Shown piece by piece: positions 32,081 through 43,119 of a DNA stretch of 64,000 nt; the first letter of the stretch is position 1; every line of letters starts with the position of its first letter. Origin of the DNA: Dirofilaria immitis (taxonomy: Eukaryota; Nematoda; Chromadorea; Rhabditida; Onchocercidae); NCBI GenBank assembly GCA_024305405.1, contig JAKNDB010000075.1, forward strand, positions 551,001-615,000, in the 5' to 3' direction. Below the pieces are notes generated by a model. That model saw nothing but the letters and a program-made list of their open reading frames with translations, did not search any database and was not told where the DNA came from. The translations under genes were made by a program, and so were the position numbers.

Positions 32081-32599
32081 AAAAATGTTATTATTATCAG
32101 ATATCATAATTTTTCTCGATAAATTCAATGAGAAATCGTATATCTCATCAATAAATATTTCATTATGCAGGTATTATTTCATTGTTTTTTTTAATTACTG
32201 AAAAATTTCTGAAATTGTTCAAATAAATTCTTATTTTGCAATAAGAATTTATTTTGAATCATTTTTGAACAATAGTTCTATTGTTCGAGAAATGATAAAC
32301 TATCAAAAGAAATTCGTACAAATACGATTTATTATCGTATTGATAACTCTATTCTTCTCGTTTTAAATTTAGAAAAAAAATCCTTCTAATGAATAATTTA
32401 TCGGTTGGATGTTTTTCAAAACTTTTCAATACATAATTTATGACAGTTTAGGATTTAACGATGATAATACAATTGAAGTTCGAGACTAATAGAAAAAAGA
32501 GCAGAAAAAAACTCCACTGATAAATGTAAAGAGAGTTGATATTACAATCAAGTTCATTTAGAGTTCAAATATCGTGCATTAAACTTTTGTCATAATTCA

Positions 32600-32765
32600 T
32601 TACTAATATCAGTAATACCGATTCAATAAATTTATAATATCAGTAATACTTGTTGATTAAATTTGTAATATAAGTAATACCCGTTCATCAAATTTATAAT
32701 ATCAATAATACCTGTTGATTAAATTTATAATATCAGCAATGCCTATTGATTAAATTTATAAGAGT
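32600..32765. repeat. Tandem repeat, about 31 bp x 5
   Basis: Five degenerate copies of ATATCAGTAATACCTGTTGA followed by TTAAATTTATA. Confidence 0.85.
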
Positions 32766-32825
32766 ATCAAAGTTAAATCTAAGAAAAATTCTTCTCGAAA
32801 ATTTAAGTTTGATTTATTTACAAAT

Positions 32826-33145
32826 GCAGAAATATAAAATGTGGCAATTATTGTTAATAATCATATCACTTTATCAATATTGCAAAAACTTTGATGGTTA
32901 GTAATCTTTTTTTTTCAAATTTTATCATCGTTATCATTCTTATAATTTTTTATTTTTATTACAATAATTTCAAAATACATAAAAGTGATCAAAATCGTAG
33001 TATATTATTACGTGAATTATCAATTAGTTCCTTTCATGCATGGACAACAGTGATATCGCTGATATCGAAAATCTCAACTATATCAATTAATCAAATACAA
33101 CATTATGCCATTAAAATACTATATCATTATATCAAATATATTTAA
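32826..33145 (+). CDS. Possible tiny two-exon secreted peptide gene
   Basis: ATG at 32826 opens MQKYKMWQLLLIIISLYQYC, which resembles a signal peptide, followed by KNFD and a GTTAGT donor in phase 1 (exon about 32826-32899). A matching-phase acceptor, CAACAG (about 33044-33049), leads to 31 more codons ending at TAA near 33145. The result would be about 56 residues with no cysteine after the leader. The family is not recognised. AT-rich DNA readily gives hydrophobic chance peptides, so this is weak. Confidence 0.2.
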
Positions 33146-35039
33146 AACTTAAATATTCAACATTTCAATATAAAAAAATTCATAAAATTAATTATTTAAT
33201 TACTTGTATTCAATATTCAATAGCAAATTGTAAGAATAAAAATTTCATAAATATAATTTTAATTTCATATCCAATAACTAAAATATTATCATTTGTTAGT
33301 CGATAACGATCAAATGTGAGACATTAAGTATAAATTTGTCAAAAAAAGAAATAAAATTAGCTAAAATTGATAATGAAATTTAATGTCAAACACAGTATAA
33401 AAATGAATTATTTATTTGCAAATTACTTAAACAAAAATTCGAAACTGATTTACTAAATTTTAAATTAAATTAAATAAAAATAAATGGGAATAGTTACAAA
33501 CAAAAATCAAAATTATAATAGGAAAATGAATTTAAGCAAAGCTTAAAACTATCCGGTAAGTGAGAAATGATGGATATCAAACACAAAGTAAACAATCCAA
33601 ATTAAACAGATGGGTAAATATAGTGTGGCCTATATTGTTTCAGAATTTTCATCAAACCGGTTCATCGTTTTGGTGAAGAGAATTCTCGAGTTTGAAGCAA
33701 CGAATATTTTGCTCACCAATGAGAGATCGGGTTAAACAGACAGATTGATGAATAGATGCGAACTCTTCTTTCATCATCATTCAAATCATATATCTACCAT
33801 TTCATGAAAGTTTACTTTTTTTTATTTCTTGAAAAGATTGAATTAGGAGATTTGAAATAATTCAATATTTTCTATAAAAATTATTAATCAATTATTTAAT
33901 GAAATGATGGAAAAGTGTATCGCTTCAGATAATTTTGAATTGAATGATTTGTTTTTTAAATTAAATAATAGAAATATCAAATGTTCAGAAGACTAAAGAA
34001 TAGAGACAACCACATTTTTCATTTAGCGCCTATCTGCGACACTGAAACTTTAAAAATTTGTAAAATTATTTCTATAGCAAAGATTATGATCAGATTCGAT
34101 CAAAGTTTAGCTAGCAGATAAGCTCATCCATTCATTAGAAATATAGCGAAAAAACAGCAATCTCCAGTGACGGAATATTCCGTATTATTCCATTAGATAT
34201 CTCATCTATACCACTACAAGCAAATTTCAGGAATGCTCAGTATTTATAAGTAACAAAAATTATGCAAAGTAATGTGAATAACGTTTCGAATCCCACTAAA
34301 CTTTGATGAAAACGTTTGAAGTAGAATTTTCATCTAACTGTAACCACTTCTAGGTTGTAAGTTAAGCTTCAAATTTATATTTATTTACAAAATCAGATTT
34401 ACAGAATAAGGCAACAAGTTAATCCATCTTAAATGATTGTTGAAATATAACAGATCACAGCCTTCGCAGTACACACGATACATTGTCTCGACTTTTAAAC
34501 TGAATTTGATGAAAATGTTGCATGCAGGATTTTCATTTGACGCAATGGAGGACAATTTATTGCTTGATAATACGGGCCATGAAGAATATCCAATAGCTGT
34601 AAATCAATTAAAAATAAAATATTTTTAAGCAGCAAAATCATAAAAAAGATAGAGTAAAGACTAAAAACAAAGAACGCAAATTATACACCGATATTATAAT
34701 CCTAAATAATGTCATAAATTCAACTAAATCAATAAAGATTTAATTTTGAGAATTAAAAATGAAAAATGATTTTTAGCCACTCTTCGTGCATATCGATTAC
34801 TTGTATCACTTTAGCAGCTCTTCCTTTATTTTCTATCATTTTCATTTTATTCTGATGAATCATGACTTCAATCTCGCTATATTCATAGTAGTATGTTCGA
34901 TATGTAAATAATTAGTCAGTTTAGCTTAAAGACCTATATGTCATGGCTAGAAGAAAAAATTTTTGTATGTACAGAAACAAAATGATGCCTATTATTTTTT
35001 CATATTCTGTTAAACAGTTATCAACGCTTTATTTTGATA

Positions 35040-35105
35040 GTATGGGTGGTTTAAGACATATCGCGAGCGGCCCAGGTTCGATTTCCGGTCGATGCATCGT
35101 TTTGT
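35040..35105 (+). ncRNA. tRNA-like remnant (Pol III A and B box)
   Basis: GTGGTTTAAGACAT (about 35046-35059) resembles the A box/D-loop of Leu-type tRNAs. GGTTCGATTTCC (35075-35086) resembles the B box/T-loop and can form an imperfect T arm (CCAGG/TCCGG around TTCGATT). The spacing of about 16 bases between boxes is too short for an intact tRNA with an anticodon arm. This suggests a degraded tRNA or tRNA-derived SINE, not a working gene. Confidence 0.25.
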
Positions 35106-35439
35106 TTAATTTATATATAGTTAATTAAAAATTGCAATTATGAAGAAAGCAAGTTTTGCATTATATTCTGCAGATAGAATTAATCACTTTGTCTAAATCC
35201 AAAACAAATAACATTGTAAGCATTTTAAAGCATTTTTTTAATATATACAGCTATGTAAGACAAACAAAAAGTAAGAAAAATGTTAGGCACCATTGTTTTG
35301 TACATAAAAATACTGACTAAAATTTAAGTAAAAATTCTATATTGGATAATCGACACCTCTGGTAGATTAATGAATCAGAACTTTCGAAAAAGACTCATTT
35401 TCAATAAACTATGAATAATTTATGTTCAATGTAGCATAA

Positions 35440-37690
35440 TCAATCTTTGATAAATCCAAGTGTAATGAAATTAAATAGTCCAAATAATAATTTATAAACC
35501 TGTTCACGTTTGCTACTTGCGGAATGGCTTATTTTATGCAAATGATCGATTTCACAAACAAGTTCGCTACGTCTTTTTCTGCTAACCAATGAATCATATT
35601 TCCTGCGTAAAATTATTTTTAGATAAATTTCGCATATATTATCATAACATACCAACCAAGGCCAAAAATTTCAACTAATGCCTGATAAATGATTTTTAAA
35701 CGATAAAATGTGGGTTATTTCTATTGAATTTCAATAAAAATAGGACTGCATGTAACAGGAGAGATAAATTATAGCATATGAAAATGGGAACAATTAACGG
35801 TAGTTCTGCCAAAATTTAGGATCAAAAACAATCATAATTTAAATTCTGAAAAAATAACAAATCTCTTACTCAAGAAGCAGTTTTATTTGTGAACGTACAC
35901 GATCATCATAACGTCGAAGTGCAACAGCAAATGCAGAAATGAAATCATCCACGTTGCTTTTTAAAATAGTTGAAGCTGTTGAATGAAATCCAGGAAGAGT
36001 ACGTTTCAATGAACCAAGAACAGTCTGCATGGCTGCATGCAGCGAATGGGAATCAAGCCCAGCCTTAAATTATGGAGATAAGGTTTATGCCTCAATCAAT
36101 TTTACCACTGTACGATATATATTATACCAACCTAGTAACATTAATTAAAAATCATAAAAATTTACCGATGCTTTTATTTTTCTTAACAAAAATACCTGTG
36201 ACAAAAATGGATGTGATTTTTGATTCGTATTAATTGCTGGCTGAACTAGTTGCATCAACGAACCAGGTTCACTAGCAGAATGTGCACGCTGATTCGGAAT
36301 GCTTTGCCGAGCATCATCAAGTATTTCTTTTGATCTGATATATAAAGAACAATCAGAATAGCATTTCGATATACCATCTCCTGATTTTGGCAAAACATTC
36401 ACTGTGGTTGTTGCTATGGTAGTTAAATGATTCATTCGCGAATTTTGACCTGAAACTTATTTCTTCGCTGAAGATTTAAAATTAAAACTGCTCAACAGGA
36501 TTAATAGTTGAAATTCATTTTAACTAAATGAAAATTTGAAATATAAATTCGATTTCAATAAAAATGATTTATTAAGACCTACTAAACACTATTCAATGTA
36601 AATCTGCTCCTTCCAGTAAAACTCACGATTAAGAAAAATTATGATTATGATCATTTGCAAGACATATGATGATGAAGGAAAATAGTTTGACAAACGTATG
36701 ATAAGAATCGTCAGAATTATCATATGTTTTTCAGTACTTTTTCCATGTCATCAAAAACTATGTAAGTAAACCATAACTAAAAAAATCGAAAATTTTGGCA
36801 AGCTAATTAACTAACTTGATGCAGTAGAAATGACTGCATCATGACAACCAAGTCCAGTGTGAATATTGCAATCATCACGACCTTTTTCAACAAAATTATC
36901 AGTAACATATTCATGTTTCGAACAATCGGAACGATACTGTCTTGCCAAACTCATAACCTGTTGAACAAGAGCTGTGTATTGATCTAATTCTTCACGAACT
37001 TCTCGCAAACCTCGAAATTCGTATGGCTCGTCTAACGGCAGATCCTAAATAATGAAAAAATTTCCAATACTGCACTTGCATCAACATGATAAAATTTCTT
37101 CAGATAGGCGTCCGCAGTAACTTTATAAAATACGGTTTAACTTATCGTTTTCTTACTATTGCTCCTCGTCTAATCTTAATTAGAAATCCTTAAAAATAAA
37201 AGGCAGCTGACTACTAAGAAAACAGATCAACATATGCTACCACTACAAAACTCATCAAACATTTCATTAAATTTCACCATTCCATTCCCAAATTCATAGT
37301 GTGGTAGGAAAAACTCATATTCATTCTTAATATTTATACTACTATTTTTATTCTCATTTACCTAGCATTACTGAATTTATTATATTAAGTTACTTATCCA
37401 TATTCTTTACAAAATAATTGATGAGATTCGTCCATTAATATTATGTAACGACTACATAATTTCTCTTGTCATTTTTCGAATTCATAGCATGAATTTTTCA
37501 TTCTATTTCAGAACATACAAATCTAAATCTACCTCTTCCAATTCATCTGATTCCATTTCCTCCAAGAATGATAATGCCGTATCGACCCGCCTTTTTCAAT
37601 TTGCTGCTTACGAAGTTCTTTTGCTACATCCAATTGTGCATTCCGAATGAGATCATCTGAACAATTTGACTTATCACCATTGACATTCAT
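35440..37690 (-). CDS. Unrecognised five-exon protein, about 332 residues
   Basis: Exons in transcription order: 37690-37533, 37044-36816, 36449-36196, 36063-35870, 35602-35440. Phases are consistent and all introns are GT-AG. The start is MNVNGDKSNCSDDLIRNAQL, followed by an acidic segment (ALSFLEEMESDELEE) and a probably helical part (REVREELDQYTALVQQVMSL). A polar middle contains ARQSIPNQRAHSASEPGS. The C-terminal half looks most conserved: LDSHSLHAAMQTVLGSLKRT, NVDDFISAFAVALRRYDDRV, then KYDSLVSRKRRSELVCEIDH and a hydrophobic LFGLFNFITLGFIKD tail. No signal peptide is seen. Exon 1 is one base short in the G run at 37586-37588 (CCC on +). I do not recognise the family; a cytosolic helical protein is all I would infer. 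Confidence 0.75.
37586..37588 (-). other. Frame break in exon 1 of the unrecognised gene
   Basis: On the - strand GGCGGGTCG shifts the frame. With one more G the acidic ALSFLEEMESDELEE reads straight to the GTAGAT donor in phase 0. Confidence 0.65.
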
Positions 37691-38230
37691 TGTTTCGTCA
37701 ATCGTTTATATCATCTAAAATGGATTCTTTCATTAAAAAAATAACTATTCTTACTAGGCTGAAAATAGCAATCATCATGAACAGAATATGTCTTTCTATC
37801 TGAAATAACTGCAAGAAATTTCCTCACTAAAAAATTTAGCAAAAAGTATGGCAGCAAATAAATTGAAAAGCGATATTTTAGAAGATAGTAAAGATAATTC
37901 ATACGGTTATTTAATTACTTTTTCATTACCCGCTTGTTCTTTTCATTTGCACTTCGTTCAATTCACTGAATATTAAATTACTTTTTTCCCAAGTTAGATC
38001 AACTCCTTCTCTTTCTACGCTTCTTCTCAAATATTATCTGAAAAACTTTTACTTCAGGAAGCTCCCAATATTATTTATTTCTTATTTCTCTCAGTGACGA
38101 CAAATTCTTAATTTAATGCCTTTGCATCGATAGACTGATAAAAATGTAAATGAATAAAATAAGGGAGTAATCATTTGCTTAAAGATCAATTGTTATTAAA
38201 GATCATTTGCTCAAAGACCAATTGCTATCA

Positions 38231-38741
38231 AAGATCATTTGCTACTCAGTTCGAGAGATGCCAAAACATTGTATTGTTCGGAATTATCTGGGAAAAGCCA
38301 GTTTTCTTAATTTTCTTTAACTGGCATTTCGAAGACAAAAAGAAATTCTCTTAGCAAGTTCAACTTACTTAGTTTTTGCACTTGAGACACTTCATCATTG
38401 ATATATTAATTATTTGACGCTTATACATGAAGCTACTTACCAGTTATATTTTATATTTGAATTACTTGATATGTCACTTCATCGTATATTCGCGGTCCTA
38501 GCAACTAGCAAAATTTGCGGGAAAATTAAAAATATAAATAGAGGGTCTTATAACGTAAATACCAATTTATCGATTGAATGCAAAAAAGCGCGAAAATTAG
38601 GAAATTTCTTTATTATTTTTGAAATATCAATTAAAGAAGGGATAAGGAAGAGGTCAAGAAGACTGGCTTTTTTTCTTAGTTAATTCCGAATAATATAATA
38701 TTTCGGCTTCTTCCGGACTGCTAAGTAGCAAATGATCTTTA
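38231..38741. mobile_element. MITE-like element with about 75-80 bp terminal inverted repeats
   Basis: The left arm (about 38231-38305) starts AAAGATCATTTGCTACTCAG and contains TTCGGAATTA and AAAGCCAGT. The right arm (about 38662-38741) reads as its reverse complement: AAAGATCATTTGCTACTTAG, TTCGGAATTA, AAAGCCAGT, with mismatches and small gaps. No transposase frame lies in the 360 bp between. Extra copies of AAAGATCA(A/T)TTG at 38180-38230 suggest a complex left end. Target-site duplication was not resolved. Confidence 0.55.
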
Positions 38742-39760
38742 ACTTAAACAATGCAAATTGTGTCCATAATTTGACTAATTAATTAATTATTCGTTTTATT
38801 AATTTAAGTTTAAATAACCTCGAATTTCTTGCTTCCTACTTTTAAACTATACTCAATTTTTTTCACTAATCAAGTATATATCGCTGTGATAAAGTATTCA
38901 CAAAATATTTTGTGCAACTTTCATATAAGAAATATTTTATGGAAAGTTTGGTAGGGATTGTTGTCAAACTATTGAAATATCTGAGGAGTATTCTGACCTT
39001 ATACGTAAGTCATGAATACCTGTCGTTATATTTGGTGATGCCAATAACTTTGATTGATATTCGTGAAATGGTCATAAATTTATAATACAATCCAAATTTG
39101 GAGAACTTGAATAAATACCTGACTTAGAAGATTGACGTATATTTCGACAGTAGCAACTTTCTTATCAACAAAACGTTCCAATGTTGATATCGACAACTGC
39201 TCGAATTTAAATTTTTGCAGAGTTGATAAAACTTCTAAAAGATTTAAGAATCAATGATCGATAATTAATCTTTCGCAAAGCACAAAAATATCGAGAAATA
39301 TACTATAAACACGAAAAAAAAACATACATGAAAAATATCTATCACGCAAGTATCACCTGCTAATAGCTATCTCGAGATTAAATATGATGACAAGTACAAG
39401 GGATAAATTCCTTGGTCTATTATTCTTAGTAACTAATTTCGAATATTCTATTAGCAAACAAATTTCTCTCACAACTCGGATCATCTACCGCGATCTCGCG
39501 GTATTATTGTCGTCACTGGCAATTGGCCTATTTTTCCCGTCACAACAAATTCACGTAACGAAACCTCTCATGGCATCACATTTCCCCCCACCCTCCCTTA
39601 TCAGCTTGACCAATTCAGTCAAAATGATTTCTTAGTTCTGTCTGCGAGGAAATGAGAGTGATTGCAGAGATACGGCACCAGTACTATAATTGATCCATGA
39701 CAAAAGAATGAAAGTTAGAGACGTAGAACATAATGAAGCTTGCATTATATTTATCGCGCA

Positions 39761-39802
39761 TACACACACACACACACACTCACACACACACACACACACA
39801 CA
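39761..39802. repeat. (CA)n microsatellite
   Basis: Nearly perfect CA dinucleotide run of about 20 units with one CT interruption. Confidence 0.95.
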
Positions 39803-40194
39803 AGGGAATAATGCTCATTTAAGTTTGGTCATCGATATGTGTAGCATTGCTTTAATTACATTTTATGTTTGTGTCACGTAACGTACGCTTATACATTCAC
39901 GCATAATCAAATAAAAATATACGTAACAAATGATAATGCGATAATAATCACAGATTATTCAATTTAAAAGGATAATTTAGGAAATTATCATCATAGTTGC
40001 AATTATTTAAAAATAATTTTCAACAGTTATTCATTCTATTCTTAATGATATTTCATTTAATATTTATTATTCATATTTTAACATTTTTAAATCATTCATT
40101 TAATCTGAATCATACGTATAACAAAAGTTTTTGTCAATAAAATCAAAACAAACAGAAAATATTGAAAAAAAAAAGATAAAATGAAGATGCATGA

Positions 40195-41357
40195 AAAATG
40201 TGATATATAAAATATTGTAGAATCAAGAGATCAAGAAATACAGGTAAATGAATTGCTACAAAAAATATGATCGTTGTACTGTATCAGTTGTACTGTATAT
40301 TGTGCTAAAATGAAATATAAGATATTAATAGAATCAAGAGGTTAAGAAATATAGATAAATGACATTGTCACAAAAATATGATCGTTGTACTGTATCAGTT
40401 GTACTGTATATTGTGCTAAAATGAAATATAAGATATTAATAGAATCAAGAGGTTAAGAAATACAGGTAAATGACATTGTCACAAAAAATATGATCGTTGT
40501 ACTGTATCAGTTGTACTGTATATTGTGCTAAAATGAAATATAAGATATTAATAGAATCAAGAGGTTAAGAAATACAGGTAAATGACATTGTCACAAAAAA
40601 TATGATCGTTGTACTGTATCAGTTGTACTGTATATTGTGCTAAAATGAAATATAAGATATTAATAGAATCAAGAGGTCAAGAAATATAGATAAATGACAT
40701 TGTCACAAAAAATATGATCGCTGTATTGTATCAGTTGTACTGTATATTGTGCTAAAATGAAATATAAGATATTAATAGAATCAAGAGGTCAAGAAATATA
40801 GATAAATGACATTGTCACAAAAAATATGATCGTTGTACTGTATCAGTTGTACTGTATATTGTGCTAAAATGAAATATAAGATATTAATAGAATCAAGAGG
40901 TTAAGAAATATAGATAAATGACATTGTCACAAAAAATATGATCGTTGTACTGTATCAGTTGTACTGTATATTGTGCTAAAATGAAATATAAGATATTAAT
41001 AGAATCAAGAGGTTAAGAAATATAGATAAATGACATTGTCACAAAAAATATGATCGTTGTACTGTATCAGTTGTACTGTATATTGTGCTAAAATGAAATA
41101 TAAGATATTAATAGAATCAAGAGGTTAAGAAATATAGATAAATGACATTGTCACAAAAAATATGATCGTTGTACTGTATCAGTTGTACTGTATATTGTGC
41201 TAAAATGAAATATAAGATATTAATAGAATCAAGAGGTTAAGAAATATAGATAAATGACATTGTCACAAAAAATATGATCGTTGTACTGTATCAGTTGTAC
41301 TGTATATTGTGCTAAAATGAAATATAAGATATTAATAGAATCAAGAGGTTAAGAAAA
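40195..41357. repeat. 112-bp tandem array, ten copies
   Basis: The marker GATCGTTGTACTGTATCAGT occurs at 40269, 40380, 40492, 40604, 40716 (two changes), 40828, 40940, 41052, 41164 and 41276, giving a spacing of 111-112. Each unit also holds AAAATGAAATATAAGATATT, AATAGAATCAAGAGGT and AAATGACATTGTCACAAAAA. Copies are nearly identical except the first, a sign of recent expansion or homogenisation. There is no coding frame and no unique spacer between units, so it is a mini/macrosatellite and not a CRISPR. Confidence 0.97.
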
Positions 41358-41778
41358 ATATCGTATGATCAATCATATTAATTTGCATATTTTATTAAAG
41401 AAATGAAAAAATTTGGAAAATATGCATGTGCATGTTCATTTCTAAATTTAATTTTAAAATAAAAATTTAAAAATTATGCGCTAATTTCTGAATAATTAAA
41501 TGAATGAAATAATCATTGGGATAGAATTGATCAAATTTTTATATCATTCATAATTATTTTATAATTGTTAACTTAAGAATATTTCATCCTATACCATAAT
41601 AATTTTATTTTAATGATAAATTTCGTAGTTAAGAAGATAAGATTTCAAAACTCAAAAGATAAGATAAAATCAATTTTATGGCGTAAACATGACACATATA
41701 TTTCGCATATCATAAACACATTTAGAAAATCAATTAATTCTCGATCATTAATGAATATATACAATAGCAGCAATCATA

Positions 41779-42175
41779 TCACGTGAATTGGTTTATTTTC
41801 TAAGACAGCTGTCACGTGAAACATCACGAGATATATAATTTTGAAATTTTGAATAATTGATGTTAAAGAATCGCTACGCAATACTGAATGATTTGTCTCT
41901 TTATTATTATACTGGGTAGACGTTAAGTTTACGCTAAACGAATGCTGCTTATTTACTTCATAAACGCTAAGATTCACGTGAAGTTAGACATTTCCTTGTG
42001 ATGCTAAACGACTGTCACGTAGGATAAAATGATTTTGCCGTCATTTATGTGATCATTAGAAGTTGGAAAGATTACTATGTCATAGTCCTTCATAATTTCA
42101 TGAAGCACAAATAAGGTTAAATAATTTCAGGTTATTGTCATCCTAAGAAGTAAAGAAACACACGTAGTCACGTGA
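41779..42175. promoter_or_regulatory. Cluster of four TCACGTGA palindromic E-boxes
   Basis: Exact TCACGTGA at 41779-41786, 41812-41819, 41974-41981 and 42168-42175, plus a near match GTCACGTA at about 42012. CACGTG is the core bound by bHLH-ZIP factors. The flanked form resembles sites of the TFEB/HLH-30 and Myc/Mxl families. It lies about 1-1.3 kb upstream of the LEM-3 start. Regulatory role is inferred from clustering only. Confidence 0.5.
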
Positions 42176-42317
42176 GAGAATATGATAGAAAAAGGAAAGA
42201 GAAAAAGATCATTCGTTTATGCGAATGAACGACTGACAAACTTGAAGCACGCTTATTAATTATAGCAAAAAAGACCTGAATTATAGGCATGAATCTTTAG
42301 AGCTGTTACACATGACT

Positions 42318-42351
42318 AGGCTTCTGAAGCCTCGTGAACTTTGCGAGGCTT
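42318..42351. promoter_or_regulatory. Two overlapping, mutually exclusive hairpins
   Basis: AGGCTT (42318-42323) can pair with AAGCCT (42327-42332). AAGCCTCG (42327-42334) can instead pair perfectly with CGAGGCTT (42344-42351) around a nine-base loop. The shared middle strand allows only one at a time. It is a G/C-rich island in AT-rich flank; function unknown. Confidence 0.4.
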
Positions 42352-43119
42352 TACGTGGCTTACGTATAGCTATTTGGTACGATTCTCTTGCCTTAATTTG
42401 TTGAATATGGTTACGTTGTGATTATATATGTCAGGTATTCTACACGCTACATAAAAATAACTTTTCATGTAGTTTATATGAATTTTGAAAATTTCATTCG
42501 CAGAAGAACTGACCTAATTGATAACGCTTTAAAGTTCGATGACCTTTGGTAAATTGAGTATTAAGTTATTCGTAAACTGAGTTATTCACGTATGGTAGTG
42601 TTTTCTGATTTATATGTGATTTCTTCTATTCTCGAATTTTTTAAATTTCTTCTGATATTCTGAAGAATTTGGTTAAATTCAGTGCTCAATGCACTACGTA
42701 AATCTATCGAATATTATTTTGTCAGGTAGCCATGAATCTTTTAAATATTACCGAATTGGTAATAAATTTACGCGGAACAATTTGAATGGCAAACAGCATG
42801 AGTCATTCTCGACAAATTTATTCATTCATTCTTGTTCATCGAACAAGTTATCTGATTATCAAGCAATCAATCCGTTACATTACAATCAGAAAATATGTAA
42901 TAAAGCAGTTGGATATTAGACATCAACATTACTTTGCTTTATGATTAAAAATTTCTTCCGAATCACTTATTTCTTCCAGTACAATATGTTTTCTTAAAAT
43001 CGGAAAATTTTTATTTTATAAACTATCGTCGTTGTATTGTATTTTCAATAATTTCTTACATTTTTATAAATATTATTTTAATTTGAAAGCAAAAATTCGT
43101 TCAAAATTTTATAGATTAT

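Larger units (their letters stand above)
37691..43119. other. Intergenic between divergent genes
   Basis: About 5.4 kb between the - strand unknown gene and + strand LEM-3. It contains the inverted-repeat element, a CA microsatellite, the 112-bp array, an E-box cluster and a hairpin pair, each listed. Short open frames at 38414, 39384 and 42689 are not supported as genes. Confidence 0.6.

Noticed and set aside
31787..32122. Ile/Thr-rich open frames on both strands
   Set aside because: They lie in AAT/AAC trinucleotide microsatellites.
39384..39635. 83-codon open frame in the 38-40 kb interval
   Set aside because: No start context, domain or exon partners; composition is mixed, but it sits among repeats.
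40195..41357. Possible CRISPR-like array
   Set aside because: The 112-bp units abut with no unique spacers, no cas genes occur, and the context is eukaryotic.
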